DNA of 64,000 nt from Bradyrhizobium iriomotense (GCF_018129405.1 NZ_JAFCLP010000012.1:160421-224420); one strand, 5' to 3'; positions 27,299 through 36,528 are shown, counted from the first letter of the stretch. Program-made: numbers and translations. Notes: generated by a model not told the origin, from the letters alone.

Positions 27299-28411
27299 AT
27301 GGCGACCCACAAATTGCTGCTGCTCCCCGGCGACGGTATCGGCCCCGAGGTGATGGGCGAAGTGAAGCGGCTGATTGATTGGCTCAATTCGGCCGGGATC
27401 GCCAAGTTCGAGACCGACACCGGCCTCGTCGGCGGCTCCGCCTATGACGCCCACAAGGTGTCGATCTCCGAGGGCGACATGGCCAAGGCGCTTGCGGCCG
27501 ATGCGATCATCTTCGGCGCCGTCGGCGGCCCGAAGTGGGACGCGGTGCCTTACGAGGTGCGCCCGGAAGCCGGCCTGCTGCGCCTGCGCAAGGATCTCGC
27601 TCTGTTCGCCAACCTCCGCCCCGCGGTGTGCTACCCGGCGCTGGCGGATGCCTCGAGCCTGAAGCGCGAGGCGGTCGAGGGCCTCGACATCGTCATCGTG
27701 CGCGAGCTCACCGGCGGCGTCTATTTCGGCGAGCCCAAGACCATCACCGATCTCGGCAACGGCCAGAAGCGCGCCATCGATACCCAGGTCTACGACACCT
27801 ATGAGATCGAGCGCATCGGCCGCGTCGCCTTCGAGCTTGCCAGGAAGCGCAAGAACAAGGTGACGTCGATGGAGAAGCGCAACGTCATGAAGTCGGGCGT
27901 GCTCTGGAACGAGGTCATGACCCAGGTCCACAAGCGCGAATATCCCGACGTCACGCTCGAGCATCAGCTCGCCGATTCCGGCGGCATGATGCTGGTGAAA
28001 TGGCCGAAGCAGTTCGACGTCATCGTCACCGACAATCTGTTCGGCGACATGCTGTCCGACATCGCGGCGATGCTGACCGGCTCGCTCGGCATGCTGCCCT
28101 CGGCCTCGCTCGGCGAGGTCGACGTCAAGACCAAGAAGCGCAAGGCGCTGTACGAACCGGTGCACGGCTCGGCGCCCGACATTGCCGGCAAGGGCCTCGC
28201 CAACCCGATCGCGATGATCTCGTCCTTCGGCATGGCGCTGCGCTACTCCTTCGACATGGGCGATCTCGCCGACAAGGTCGACGCCGCGATTGCCGCGGTG
28301 CTCGCCAGCGGCCTGCGCACCGCCGACATCAAGTCGGAAGGCACTACGGCCGCCTCGACCACGCAGATGGGCGAAGCGATCCTGAAGGAATTGCAGAAGC
28401 TGCACGCGTAG
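27299..28411 (+). CDS. leuB: 3-isopropylmalate dehydrogenase
   Basis: 370 residues, normal length. It oxidises and decarboxylates 3-isopropylmalate in leucine synthesis. Visible motifs are [12 protein letters not shown] at the start, the NAD-binding [16 protein letters not shown], and the Mg/substrate segment [42 protein letters not shown] precedes the ATG. leuC and leuD are on the other strand 10-14 kb away, so the pathway genes are not one operon here. Confidence 0.97.
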   Translation: MATHKLLLLPGDGIGPEVMGEVKRLIDWLNSAGIAKFETDTGLVGGSAYDAHKVSISEGDMAKALAADAIIFGAVGGPKWDAVPYEVRPEAGLLRLRKDLALFANLRPAVCYPALADASSLKREAVEGLDIVIVRELTGGVYFGEPKTITDLGNGQKRAIDTQVYDTYEIERIGRVAFELARKRKNKVTSMEKRNVMKSGVLWNEVMTQVHKREYPDVTLEHQLADSGGMMLVKWPKQFDVIVTDNLFGDMLSDIAAMLTGSLGMLPSASLGEVDVKTKKRKALYEPVHGSAPDIAGKGLANPIAMISSFGMALRYSFDMGDLADKVDAAIAAVLASGLRTADIKSEGTTAASTTQMGEAILKELQKLHA

Positions 28412-28428
28412 CGGTAAGCACCGCAATC

Positions 28429-28506
28429 GTAGCCCGGATGAGCGCAGCGATATCCGGGACCTTTGCATGCAGTGTTCCCGGGTATCGCTTCGCTCACCCG
28501 GGCTAC
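28429..28506. repeat. Family D palindromic repeat, copy D2
   Basis: Arms CGTAGCCCGGATGAGCGCAG and CGCTCACCCGGGCTACG around GATATCCGGGACC...GGGTATCG. Like D1 it follows a biosynthetic gene's stop by a few bases. Confidence 0.9.
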
Positions 28507-28527
28507 GACATCATTGGAAACCGTCTC

Positions 28528-29163
28528 ATGGATTCGCCCCGCCGCAAGATCGCGGAAACCATCATCCATGAAACGGTGCGCCGGCGCGAGGCGCAGATCG
28601 GGCGGCGTTGCGAAATCCTCGCCAACACCCGCATCGAATATGCCGCGCTCGGCGACTACTCCTATCTCGGCGAGAATTGCGACGTCGCCGATGCGGCCAT
28701 CGGCAAGTTCACCGCGATCGCCAATTCGGTGCGGATCGGTGCGCCCAACCATCCGATGGGCCGTCCGTCCCAGCATCGCTTCACCTATGTCCCCGAATAT
28801 TACGAGGCGGACGCGACGCGTGACCGCGACTTCTTCGCCGATCGCCGCGGCGACCGCGTCATCGTCGGCAATGATGTCTGGATCGGCCACGCCGCCATCC
28901 TGCTGCCGGGCGTGAAGGTCGGCGACGGCGCGGTGATCGCCGCAGGCGCAGTCGTCAGCCGCGATGTCGAGCCCTACACCATCGTCGGCGGCGTTCCCGC
29001 GCGCCCCATCCGCAAGCGCTTTGATGATTCCATCGCGGCAAGCCTGCGCCGCATCGCCTGGTGGGATTGGCCGGATGCGCTCATCTTCGAGCGCATGGCC
29101 GATTTCCGCTCGGAAGCGATCGAGGAATTTTGCCGGCGTTACGACCCGGCAGCCAATACATAA
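28528..29163 (+). CDS. Hexapeptide-repeat acetyltransferase, phosphonate-associated type
   Basis: 211 residues of left-handed beta-helix repeats: [21 protein letters not shown] then [20 protein letters not shown] and [30 protein letters not shown]. The insert [20 protein letters not shown] and the C-terminal WWDWPD closely match the DapH/DapD/GlmU-related family often found in phosphonate (phn) clusters. No phn gene is present here, so the acceptor is unknown. The His of WIGH is the probable general base. The ATG at 28528 follows repeat D2 by 21 bases. Confidence 0.88.
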   Translation: MDSPRRKIAETIIHETVRRREAQIGRRCEILANTRIEYAALGDYSYLGENCDVADAAIGKFTAIANSVRIGAPNHPMGRPSQHRFTYVPEYYEADATRDRDFFADRRGDRVIVGNDVWIGHAAILLPGVKVGDGAVIAAGAVVSRDVEPYTIVGGVPARPIRKRFDDSIAASLRRIAWWDWPDALIFERMADFRSEAIEEFCRRYDPAANT

Positions 29164-29184
29164 AGCGAACACATCGCAAAAACA

Positions 29185-29214
29185 AAAATGGCCGGGCGTG
29201 AGCCCGGCCATTTT
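29185..29214. terminator. Bidirectional terminator
   Basis: Perfect 13-base stem AAAATGGCCGGGC / GCCCGGCCATTTT with loop GTGA, between two convergent genes. The stem core is the same as at 5976 and 2883. Confidence 0.9.
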
Positions 29215-29232
29215 GATTCGCTGCTGATCCGC

Positions 29233-29616
29233 TCAGTACAGCGGGAAATTCCGCGGATAGCCGCCGACGTCGGCCGGCGTGGAGAGCGGCTGGCGATCGA
29301 TCGGCCGGTTGTTGTTCTCGCGTGCGAAGGTCGGATAGCCGATCTCCGGTGGGAAGGCGTAATCGGTGAACTTGCGGTCGCCCGGATTGACCTCGGTGCC
29401 GCCGTCGAGCCAGGAGCGCTTGCTCACATAGATGCGGGTGCGGCCCTGCTGATAGACCGCGTTGGGGCCGCTCGGGCCGTAATAGGGCCGGCCGCGATCG
29501 TCATAGCGCTTGGTCTTGGTGTCGGCCGCAGCCGGCGTCGCGAAGACCATGGCAATCGCGGCGCCCGCCGCAAGCAACGTCGCCAGTTTGTTCGCCGCAG
29601 AGAAATTCGAGCTCAT
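29233..29616 (-). CDS. Secreted protein of unknown function
   Basis: 127 residues. Signal peptide 1-32 ends TPAAADT. The mature part is rich in Tyr, Pro, Arg and Gly (KRYDDRGRPYYGPSGPNAVYQQ, then RPIDRQPLSTPADVGGYPRNFPLY). No domain is recognised, though similar short exported proteins are frequent in Bradyrhizobium. The ATG at 29616 has AAGGGGA seven bases upstream, a better start than the in-frame codon at 29637. Confidence 0.78.
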   Translation of the reverse strand: MSSNFSAANKLATLLAAGAAIAMVFATPAAADTKTKRYDDRGRPYYGPSGPNAVYQQGRTRIYVSKRSWLDGGTEVNPGDRKFTDYAFPPEIGYPTFARENNNRPIDRQPLSTPADVGGYPRNFPLY

Positions 29617-29785
29617 CACGTCCCCTTCAGGCGGCAAGCCGCCAGTCGATTTCGCCCCATACTAGCCCGGCCGGGGCGGCTGCAACTAGGTCTATTGGGT
29701 CACACCAGGGCGGAATAATCGGGCGTGCCGGCAAAAGTTGCATGATTACCAGCCACTTGAGCTTGATGCAGATCCTTGATGCAGG

Positions 29786-30568
29786 TCAAAGCGCCCCGCG
29801 CAATTGCGCGTTCGCAGCGCCGAGCAGCCAGTCCGGCGATCCCTGGGGCTCGCAACCCCGGCGCTTGAGCTCGGCACGGGCGAACAATTCCGCCAGCTTC
29901 GGCTCGTTGCCGGAGGTGAGCAGCGTCAGCCGGTTCAGCGTGCAGGCGATTGCCGCGCGCCGGGCCGGCAGGGTGTCGCCCTGGCAGGAGAAGCCGGAGA
30001 TCTGCAGCGCCGGCTCCTCGCTGCGCTTGAGGTAGAAGAGGCAGGCTGCCTTCGCCGTGCCGGTCGGCCGGAACAGGGCGACCGGACCGAATTTGGTGTC
30101 GATCAGGCCGGCCTGCTCGAGCGGAGTGTCCGCACCCAGCCCCATCTGGACCGTGAGGTCGGCCGCAGCCGGGCGCGCCACGTCGAATTCGCCGCCCTGC
30201 CGGTAGATCTCGAGCTGGGCCAGCGGCTTGTCCGCCTCGCTCGGCCAGCGCATCACGTCCTTGCGGCCGCCTTCGGGATGCCGGAGGATCGTGTAAGTGG
30301 CTGTTTTCTCAGCTGAATCGAGCCGGCTGAGGGCGAAGGCGGGATGCGAGCGGTCGGCGATGCTCCAGCCGGGCTTTGCGGCGGGCTCATCGTCGCGCAA
30401 GGAAGGCAGCTGGCCGAGGGCGGCGAGGCCCAGGATGGCAAAGAGAAGCAGCGCCCCCACATAGGCGAACAGGCGTGCCACCGTGCCGACCACCTCGTCG
30501 GCGAAGGCTGCGAGCGTCAGATGGATCTGGGTAGGGCTAACGGCCGTCCTGGCCTCAGGCGACTGCAT
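29786..30568 (-). CDS. Membrane-anchored protein of unknown function
   Basis: 260 residues from the ATG at 30568 (a TTG at 30592 is the alternative). One hydrophobic segment, LFAYVGALLLFAILGLAALG (about 33-52), is followed by a large, probably periplasmic domain with three Cys (AACLFYL, SGFSCQGD, IACTLNR) and a final RRGCEPQGSPDWL. No named family is recognised; it looks like a conserved Bradyrhizobium unknown. It is divergent from asd, 116 bases away. Confidence 0.75.
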   Translation of the reverse strand: MQSPEARTAVSPTQIHLTLAAFADEVVGTVARLFAYVGALLLFAILGLAALGQLPSLRDDEPAAKPGWSIADRSHPAFALSRLDSAEKTATYTILRHPEGGRKDVMRWPSEADKPLAQLEIYRQGGEFDVARPAAADLTVQMGLGADTPLEQAGLIDTKFGPVALFRPTGTAKAACLFYLKRSEEPALQISGFSCQGDTLPARRAAIACTLNRLTLLTSGNEPKLAELFARAELKRRGCEPQGSPDWLLGAANAQLRGAL

Positions 30569-30684
30569 CCACGGCCTTCGGGCATGGTCCAACGTTGTCT
30601 TGAGGCCGGTTCTCGCATAGAAGCGCTGCTCTTCCTGTTTAAGCGTCAGCTTCAGGAACGGGCTTTTTCATCGGAGAGTGAACG

Positions 30685-31719
30685 ATGGGTTACAAAGTCG
30701 CAGTCGTCGGCGCGACCGGCAATGTCGGACGGGAAATGCTCAACATCCTCGATGAGCGCAAATTCCCCGCGGACGAGGTCGTGGCCCTGGCGTCACGCCG
30801 CAGCGTCGGCGTCGAGGTCTCCTATGGCGACCGCACCCTGAAGGTCAAAGCGCTCGAGCATTACGACTTCTCCGACGTCGACATCTGCCTGATGTCGGCG
30901 GGCGGCTCGGTGTCGAAGGAATGGTCGCCGCAGATCGGCGCCGCCGGCGCGGTCGTGATCGACAATTCCTCGGCCTGGCGCATGGACCCGGACGTGCCGC
31001 TGATCGTGCCGGAGGTGAACGCGGCCGCGACCGCAGGCTTCAAGAAGAAGAACATCATCGCCAATCCGAACTGCTCGACCGCGCAGCTCGTCGTCGCGCT
31101 GAAGCCGCTGCACGACAAGGCGACGATCAAGCGCGTCGTGGTCTCGACCTATCAATCGGTGTCGGGCGCCGGCAAGGACGCGATGGACGAATTGTTCTCG
31201 CAGACCAAGGCCGTCTACACCAATGACGAGCTGGTCGCGAAGAAGTTTCCGAAGCGCATCGCCTTCAACGTCATCCCCCACATCGACGTCTTCATGGAGG
31301 ACGGCTACACCAAGGAAGAGTGGAAGATGATGGCGGAGACCAAGAAGATCCTTGATCCCAAGATCAAGCTCTCCGCGACCTGCGTCCGCGTGCCCGTGTT
31401 CGTCGGCCACTCCGAAGCCGTCAACATCGAGTTCGAGAATCCGATCAGCGCGGACGAAGCCCGCGAGATCCTGCGCAAGGCGCCCGGCTGCCTCGTCATC
31501 GACAAGCAGGAGCCCGGCGGCTACGCCACGCCGTATGAAGCGGCCGGCGAGGACGCCACCTATATCAGCCGCATCCGCGAGGACGCGACGGTGGAGAACG
31601 GCCTCGTGCTCTGGTGCGTGTCCGACAATTTGCGCAAGGGCGCAGCCCTCAACGCCATCCAGATCGCGGAAGTCCTGATCAACCGCAAGCTGATCACCGC
31701 GAAGAAGAAGGCGGCGTAG
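30685..31719 (+). CDS. asd: Aspartate-semialdehyde dehydrogenase
   Basis: 344 residues. It reduces aspartyl phosphate to the semialdehyde, the branch point to lysine/diaminopimelate, threonine and methionine. The NADP loop is VGATGNVGREML (8-19). The catalytic Cys130 is in IIANPNCSTAQLV. RVPVFVGHSEAVNIEF carries the later active-site His. GGAGAGTGAACG precedes the ATG. It is a single gene; dapF, from the same pathway, is about 20 kb away. Confidence 0.97.
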   Translation: MGYKVAVVGATGNVGREMLNILDERKFPADEVVALASRRSVGVEVSYGDRTLKVKALEHYDFSDVDICLMSAGGSVSKEWSPQIGAAGAVVIDNSSAWRMDPDVPLIVPEVNAAATAGFKKKNIIANPNCSTAQLVVALKPLHDKATIKRVVVSTYQSVSGAGKDAMDELFSQTKAVYTNDELVAKKFPKRIAFNVIPHIDVFMEDGYTKEEWKMMAETKKILDPKIKLSATCVRVPVFVGHSEAVNIEFENPISADEAREILRKAPGCLVIDKQEPGGYATPYEAAGEDATYISRIREDATVENGLVLWCVSDNLRKGAALNAIQIAEVLINRKLITAKKKAA

Positions 31720-31746
31720 GCCTTCCTTCGGCCATCACAACCCTCT

Positions 31747-31935
31747 CGTCGTCCCGGACAAGCGCGCCCAAAGCGCGCGCAGATCCGGGACCCATAGTCA
31801 CAGGCCCGCGTTGTTGCGCGAGCTGGCAACCACGAGTCTTTGCCAAACAACGTCCTGTGGTTATGGGTCCCGGATCTGCGCTCCGCTCTGGACAACGCTG
31901 CGCGTTGCCAAGAGCTCCGCTTGTCCGGGACGACG
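31747..31935. repeat. Family B palindromic repeat, copy B2
   Basis: Outer arms CGTCGTCCCGGACAAGCG and CGCTTGTCCGGGACGACG, inner arms GGGACCCATAGTCACAGG and CCTGTGGTTATGGGTCCC, with GAGTCTTTGCCAAAC in the core. The longest family B copy (189 bases). It fills the gap between two convergent genes. Confidence 0.92.
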
Positions 31936-31967
31936 ATCTCGTTTGATGCGGCAGTATACGAAACCGC

Positions 31968-32612
31968 TCAAGCCTCGCCGCGCGCGTTGCGAAATTCCTT
32001 CGCAACCTTGTCCAGCACGAACAGCGATCCCTCCGCGACGCCGAAATAGGCGCCGTGGGTCTGCATCTGGCCGGCATCCACGGCCTTGCGCACGAACGGG
32101 AACGTCATCAGGTTTTCAAGGCTGCGGAACACCGCGGCCTTCTCGATGCGCTCGACGAACTGCGCCATCGACTCGTGGTGGCGCTGCTCGACCACCTCGC
32201 CGGGCTTGATGAACATCTGCATCCATTTGCCGATGAAGTCGCCCGGCGTCAGCGGCTCGATCTTGTCGACGAAGGCGCGGATGCCGCCGCATTGCGCGTG
32301 GCCGAGCACGACGATGTGCTTCACCTTCAGCACCGTCACCGCATATTCCAGCGCGGCCGAGACACCATGCGCATTGCCGTCGGGTTGATACACCGGCACC
32401 AGGTTGGCGATGTTGCGCACGACGAACAGCTCGCCCGGACCAACATCGAAGATCACCTCGGGCGAGACGCGGCTGTCGCAGCAGCCGATCACCATCACTT
32501 CCGGCGACTGCCCCTTCACCGACAGCTCGCGGTAGCGGGTCTGCTCGGTCGGCAGCCGCTGGGTGGCGAAGGCCCTGTAGCCTTCCAGCAAATGCTCTGG
32601 GAATGTCGTCAT
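31968..32612 (-). CDS. Beta-class carbonic anhydrase
   Basis: 214 residues. Zinc ligands are visible as Cys44-x-Asp46-x-Arg48 (GCCDSRV) and His105-x2-Cys108 (LGHAQCGG). It interconverts CO2 and bicarbonate in the cytoplasm, supplying bicarbonate to carboxylases. Family landmarks FVVRNIANLVP and SAALEYAVTVLKVKHIVVLGH are complete. It is divergent from the CitE-like gene, with 111 bases between the starts. There is no sulfate-transporter partner. Confidence 0.95.
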   Translation of the reverse strand: MTTFPEHLLEGYRAFATQRLPTEQTRYRELSVKGQSPEVMVIGCCDSRVSPEVIFDVGPGELFVVRNIANLVPVYQPDGNAHGVSAALEYAVTVLKVKHIVVLGHAQCGGIRAFVDKIEPLTPGDFIGKWMQMFIKPGEVVEQRHHESMAQFVERIEKAAVFRSLENLMTFPFVRKAVDAGQMQTHGAYFGVAEGSLFVLDKVAKEFRNARGEA

Positions 32613-32723
32613 GGCCTATGCCTAACCATAGAGCCCGGGAGCGAACAAGCCTTTCGAATGGGCAGGCCAAATGCTATCGGCATCGGTCAGAAGAGAGACG
32701 AGGAAACAGGAAGGAACGATCGC

Positions 32724-33605
32724 ATGACCCGCCCGCGCCGCAGCCATCTGTTCATGCCCGGCTCCAACCCCCGCGCGCTGGAAAAGGCGCGGAATCTGGC
32801 CGCCGACGGCCTGATCCTGGACCTCGAGGATTCCGTTGCGCCCGATGCCAAGGCGGTGGCCCGCGACGGGATCGCCGCCGCGATCGCGGCCAAGGGGTTC
32901 GGCAAGCGCGAGGTCCTGATCCGGACCAACGGCCTCGATACGCCCTGGTGGGCCGATGACGTCGCGATGGCGGCCAAGGCCTCGCCCGACGGCATCCTGG
33001 TTCCAAAAGTTTCAAGCATCGAAGATCTCGACACCATCGGCCGCCGCCTCGCCGAGCTCGGTGCCGCGCCCACCGTCAAAGTCTGGGCCATGATCGAGAC
33101 CGCGCGGGCCGTACTGCATGCCGAGGAGCTGGCCGCCGCCGGCCGCGATCCATCGAGCCGCCTGTCCGGTTTCGTGTTCGGTCCGAACGACATCTCGCGC
33201 GAGACGCGCATCCGGATGCTGCCCGGCCGCGCCGCGATGATTCCGATGATCACCCATTGCATCCTGGCGACGCGCGCTCATGGCCTCGAAATCCTCGACG
33301 GCCCCTACAGCGACATCGCCAATTCCGACGGCTTCGCCACCGAATGCGCGCAAGCGCGCGACCTCGGCTTCGACGGCAAGACGCTGATCCATCCCTCGCA
33401 GATCGACGCCTGCAACGCGATCTTTACCCCTCCCGAGGAGGAAGTCGCGCGCGCGCGAAAAATCATTGCGGCGTTCGAATTGCCGGAGAACGTCTCGCGC
33501 GGCGCGATCCGTCTGGATGGTGCGATGGTCGAGCGGCTCCACGCCGACATGGCGCGGCGCACGATCGAGATCGCGGATGCGATTGCGGCGATGGGGAAGG
33601 GCTGA
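32724..33605 (+). CDS. HpcH/HpaI aldolase / citrate lyase beta-like (CitE-type) enzyme
   Basis: 293 residues, TIM-barrel lyase. RSHLFMPGSNPRALEKA begins the family; LILDLEDSVAPDAK holds the Mg-ligand and substrate Arg region; KVWAMIETARAVLHAEEL carries the second Mg ligand Glu; and GFDGKTLIHPSQI closes the barrel. Without CitD/CitF partners this is a stand-alone CitE-like lyase, acting on malyl-CoA, beta-methylmalyl-CoA or citramalyl-CoA. GGAAGGAACGATCGC precedes the ATG at 32724. Confidence 0.92.
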   Translation: MTRPRRSHLFMPGSNPRALEKARNLAADGLILDLEDSVAPDAKAVARDGIAAAIAAKGFGKREVLIRTNGLDTPWWADDVAMAAKASPDGILVPKVSSIEDLDTIGRRLAELGAAPTVKVWAMIETARAVLHAEELAAAGRDPSSRLSGFVFGPNDISRETRIRMLPGRAAMIPMITHCILATRAHGLEILDGPYSDIANSDGFATECAQARDLGFDGKTLIHPSQIDACNAIFTPPEEEVARARKIIAAFELPENVSRGAIRLDGAMVERLHADMARRTIEIADAIAAMGKG

Positions 33606-33618
33606 GGCGTTAACTCTA

Positions 33619-33637
33619 AAAAGCGATATCCGCTTTT
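33619..33637. terminator. Small bidirectional hairpin between convergent genes
   Basis: Arms AAAAGCG / CGCTTTT around ATATC, 14 bases after the CitE-like stop. The A- and T-flanks suit both converging genes, though the stem is short. Confidence 0.5.
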
Positions 33638-33677
33638 CCGCGCCACGAGGAAGCCTCCTGTCCGTCCAGGTGGAGGA

Positions 33678-34499
33678 TCAAGCGGTCATCGCGCGTTCCC
33701 GGGACGGCGTATCGGTGGGACGCGGCGGCGCCAATTCCTGGCAATACATCCGATCGATCTTGCGCTGCATGAGCCCATAGCAATCGCATGCGATCCTCTC
33801 GAGCCGCGCCCGATGGATCTCGACAAACCCACGCCGCTCGGCGGGGACGGCGCCGGCCTCACGTAGCTTGCTCATCGTCAGGGTCACTGTCGGCCGCCGC
33901 ACCCCAACCAATTGCGCCAGCGTCTCGTGCGTCACTGGAAGCAGGTCCTCGGGAACGCGGTCGTGAAGCTGCAGGAGCCACCGCGCCATGCGGCCGTCCA
34001 CCCGGTGCAGTGCGTTGCAGGCGGCGACGTGCTGGAGCTGCAACAGCACGGCGCGGGCGTGGACCTGCACGACATTCCTGATGGCCGCACTTTGCGCATA
34101 GGCAGCGCGAAATCTGGCGGCGGAAATCAGCGATGCCGTGCCGGCTATGCGGGCAATCGCGGTCACGGATGAAGGCGACGGGCCGAGCACGGAGAACGAG
34201 GCCAAAGCGCCCTCCCGTCCCATCAAGGTGGTCGCGACCGTCTGCCCGTCCGGCATATCGAGCATGAAGGCGATTGCGCCGCTATGGGGAAAATAGACCG
34301 GGTCGAGCTCATCGCCCGATCGCACCAGGACGGCATCGGGTTCGAACGAGACCTTCTGGAGGTGGGGCGTGAGCAAACCGAGATCCGCCGGCGGCAATGC
34401 TGCCAATAGCCGATTCCCGATGCCCTTGCGCTGGGCGGTCACGATGTCGTCTTGCGGACGAGCACCCAATGACCGACGGTATCCATCTTCATTTGCCAT
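33678..34499 (-). CDS. Crp/Fnr-family transcriptional regulator
   Basis: 273 residues from the ATG at 34499 (MANEDGYRRS). The N-terminal cyclic-nucleotide-binding-like domain (about 25-145) has VSFEPDAVLVRSGDELDPVYFPHSGAIAF. The C-terminal winged helix has the recognition region ETLAQLVGVRRPTVTLTMSKLREAG. No N-terminal Cys cluster is present, so this is not an oxygen-sensing Fnr. It resembles the many Crp-like proteins of Bradyrhizobium with unknown ligand. No target can be inferred from the neighbours. Confidence 0.9.
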   Translation of the reverse strand: MANEDGYRRSLGARPQDDIVTAQRKGIGNRLLAALPPADLGLLTPHLQKVSFEPDAVLVRSGDELDPVYFPHSGAIAFMLDMPDGQTVATTLMGREGALASFSVLGPSPSSVTAIARIAGTASLISAARFRAAYAQSAAIRNVVQVHARAVLLQLQHVAACNALHRVDGRMARWLLQLHDRVPEDLLPVTHETLAQLVGVRRPTVTLTMSKLREAGAVPAERRGFVEIHRARLERIACDCYGLMQRKIDRMYCQELAPPRPTDTPSRERAMTA

Positions 34500-34721
34500 G
34501 ATTATCCGAAATACGAAATCCCCGAACGGCAATGATCCAAACAGAGCCAATAGTCGAGATCAAGCACGGATAATTGCGGTGAGCTTTCCCGCATCCTCGC
34601 CGCGCAAACAGTCATACTATTAACGCCCGGTGCCACCCGGGCGAGGTGCGCACAAGGTGGGAGCTCTCTGCTGTCCGCCGCCATCAGCGGTCCGGCAGAT
34701 GGTCGGGTCTTTCTCGGTGAC
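34500..34721. other. Upstream region of the Crp/Fnr gene, no gene seen
   Basis: 222 bases between the regulator start and the first DUF6455 relic. The stretch 34500-34560 is AT-richer and likely holds the regulator's promoter. Nothing else is recognised. Confidence 0.4.
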
Positions 34722-34822
34722 GGTAGCGCTGGCAAGATCGCGGCCGCACTATTCCTTGTGACCGCAGAGCGGGACAGAACCGCTCCATGTCGCGGCAACA
34801 GCAGCGGCTGCGCGCGTCCGGA
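34722..34822 (-). pseudogene. Relic of a DUF6455 domain (copy 1, frameshifted)
   Basis: About 100 bases whose nucleotides align with the central part of the intact gene at 36529: GATCGCGG.CGCA, TCCCTTGTGA-like, CGCTCCATGTCGCGGCAACA and GCAGCGGCTGCGCGCG. The reading frame is broken: RAQPLLL is followed by PRHGAVLSRSAV instead of RDMERVCSLC. It stands in tandem with copy 2, after a 20-base spacer. Confidence 0.65.
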
Positions 34823-34842
34823 CAACAAATTTTCGATCAGCG

Positions 34843-35056
34843 GGGGCGCGACGTCGGCGCGGTCCAGCGATTCCAGCGTCGCGGCGTTGGCGCAGTAGCC
34901 GTGATAGTTCTCCGCGGCGGTGCCCTCAGCGAGATCGCGGTCGCATTCTCCCTTGTGATTGCAGAGCGAGCAGACCCGCTCCATGTCGCGCAGCAACAGC
35001 GGCTGTGCGCGTCCGAGCCCGGCCGATCGCCGGCGGGGCATTGACGCAAGCTGCAA
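34843..35056 (-). pseudogene. Truncated DUF6455 gene (copy 2)
   Basis: The frame encodes GRAQPLLLRDMERVCSLC then NHKGECDRDLAEGTAAENYH and GYCANAATLESLDRADVAPP, nearly identical to the C-terminal 55 residues of the intact gene at 36529. All Cys positions of the CSLCNHKGEC...GYC cluster are kept. The helical N-terminal half is absent: upstream of GRAQ the codons give an unrelated short MQLASMPRRR start. The frame also runs on into the copy 1 relic. I read it as a decayed partial duplicate; a short live gene is not excluded. Confidence 0.6.
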
Positions 35057-35181
35057 GGTTTAGCTGCAATTTGATCCGCCTTCTTCCGGATGCGGCAATG
35101 TCTCGCCTCTAGCGTGCACGTCGCCGGAGACCGCACGCGTGCGCTCTATTCAAAAGACTTGATTCGGAAGTTTTGGAAAAT

Positions 35182-36012
35182 ATGCAGCCGCGCTTGAAAT
35201 GGCTGGTCGTGATCGTGATCGCAATCGTGCCGGTGGCGGTCGCCGCGGGCGAGTTCATCTTCGATCTGCGGGCCCCGCGATCGGAGCTGCACCAGATGCA
35301 CGCGATCACCACGACCCTGACGGTCCGGACTGCCGATTACAACGCTTTCGCAGCGGAGATGGAGAAGAAGTACGGACCGAACGCGGCGACGATCCTCGAT
35401 CTCCAATCGTCCCGCATGACAACGAAGATCGACGGCAAGCTCGTCGAAGACAGGCGGGCGCCAAGCTGGTTTTCCGACGCGCGGGGATTCTTCCTGGTCG
35501 GACGAGAGGGTGCCGCGAGCACCTTTCCGTTCGCGATCGATCCTGCGAAGCCGCCGGAGTTCGGCCAGCAGGGAGGGTTGGGCGTCGGCTATCTGAAAAC
35601 CCGCTGGGGAAACAGACTCCCCGCAAAATACCTCGATTTCGATGATCGCGACGTGGTGACGGATACCTGCGTGACGATCTCATCGTCCGACTTCGGATGG
35701 CCCGGCCAGCTCCATGTCCTCCGGAACGGCGCATTCTGCGTTCAATTCTGGAAGGGCAGCGCGCCCGGCTCGATGCTGATCGGGGTCGTGGTGGCCGACG
35801 GGGATCCCTGGATGCGGCCGTTCACGCGCCGGCTTTGCCGATGGCTGACGTCCAAGGCGATCGGCCGCGTCTCGGCGACCGACCGCGAGGCGCCGCCGGA
35901 CTATGCTGCCTGCGTGCTTGTTGACCGCCCGGACCGCCCGGGCGTGTCCGCGAAGCTCCAGAGCTACGTCTACGAGGTCCGTCGCGACGCGACCCTGGCG
36001 GTGATCAACTGA
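35182..36012 (+). CDS. Exported or membrane-anchored protein of unknown function
   Basis: 276 residues from the ATG at 35182 (a TTG at 35173 is possible). An N-terminal hydrophobic segment WLVVIVIAIVPVAVAAG (6-22) is a signal peptide or anchor. The rest is soluble, with four Cys (DTCVTIS, NGAFCVQF, RRLCRWL, AACVLVD) that may pair in the periplasm. No domain is recognised. It lies between two DUF6455 loci, in the part of the window with the least conserved gene content. Confidence 0.7.
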   Translation: MQPRLKWLVVIVIAIVPVAVAAGEFIFDLRAPRSELHQMHAITTTLTVRTADYNAFAAEMEKKYGPNAATILDLQSSRMTTKIDGKLVEDRRAPSWFSDARGFFLVGREGAASTFPFAIDPAKPPEFGQQGGLGVGYLKTRWGNRLPAKYLDFDDRDVVTDTCVTISSSDFGWPGQLHVLRNGAFCVQFWKGSAPGSMLIGVVVADGDPWMRPFTRRLCRWLTSKAIGRVSATDREAPPDYAACVLVDRPDRPGVSAKLQSYVYEVRRDATLAVIN

Positions 36013-36013
36013 G

Positions 36014-36370
36014 CTATTTCGGGGTCGCGCGCAAAGCGAAGTTCCCGGTCGCCGCGTAGCCTTCGGTCTGTCCGTTGGACTGACGATTGGCGTTCACGTT
36101 GACGTTGACGGATTCGAGCCTGCAGTTCTTCGTCAGAACCTGATCCGTCAGAGCGCATTCGCCGGCCGCCATCTCGTAGATCGATCGCCGCGCACGTTCC
36201 CTGAGCTTCACGGCTTCGTCGCTGTCGCCGGTCGGGCCAGGAAAGAACACGCTCACGCTGACCTGAACCCGGAGCGGCTCCTCGCGTCGTTCTTCCGCGG
36301 ACAGGTTCGGCGAAGAAAGGCTTATGATTGATGCACTGATAACGCCGAGAAGAAATTTCGCCTGCCGCAT
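36014..36370 (-). CDS. Small secreted protein of unknown function
   Basis: 118 residues from the ATG at 36370, which has GGAGG ten bases upstream; the longer open frame to 36637 is not needed. Signal peptide 1-24 ends NLSAEE. The mature part carries a charged helix EAVKLRERARRSIYEMAAGEC and a second Cys in TKNCRLESVNVNVNAN, giving one possible disulfide. Its length and paired Cys recall the UrcA-type secreted family, but the match is too weak to name. The gene is convergent with the preceding gene, the stop codons being almost adjacent. Confidence 0.65.
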   Translation of the reverse strand: MRQAKFLLGVISASIISLSSPNLSAEERREEPLRVQVSVSVFFPGPTGDSDEAVKLRERARRSIYEMAAGECALTDQVLTKNCRLESVNVNVNANRQSNGQTEGYAATGNFALRATPK

Positions 36371-36528
36371 GCCGCCGTCCTCCAGTGAACTCGCCTGAAC
36401 CTTGTTGCGAACGCAGAACGGGAAATGCCCCGCATCGGCGCCTACATCTCTCGGTTGTGTCTGGCGAGCCGCTAACGTTCGGTAAACGGAAGTGCGAGTC
36501 AGGAAGAGAAAAGAATCGTCTCCCGTTC

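Noticed and set aside
34502-35056. 184-codon frame as one intact gene
   Set aside because: Only the first third matches DUF6455; the rest is a frameshifted relic and upstream DNA of the Crp/Fnr gene.
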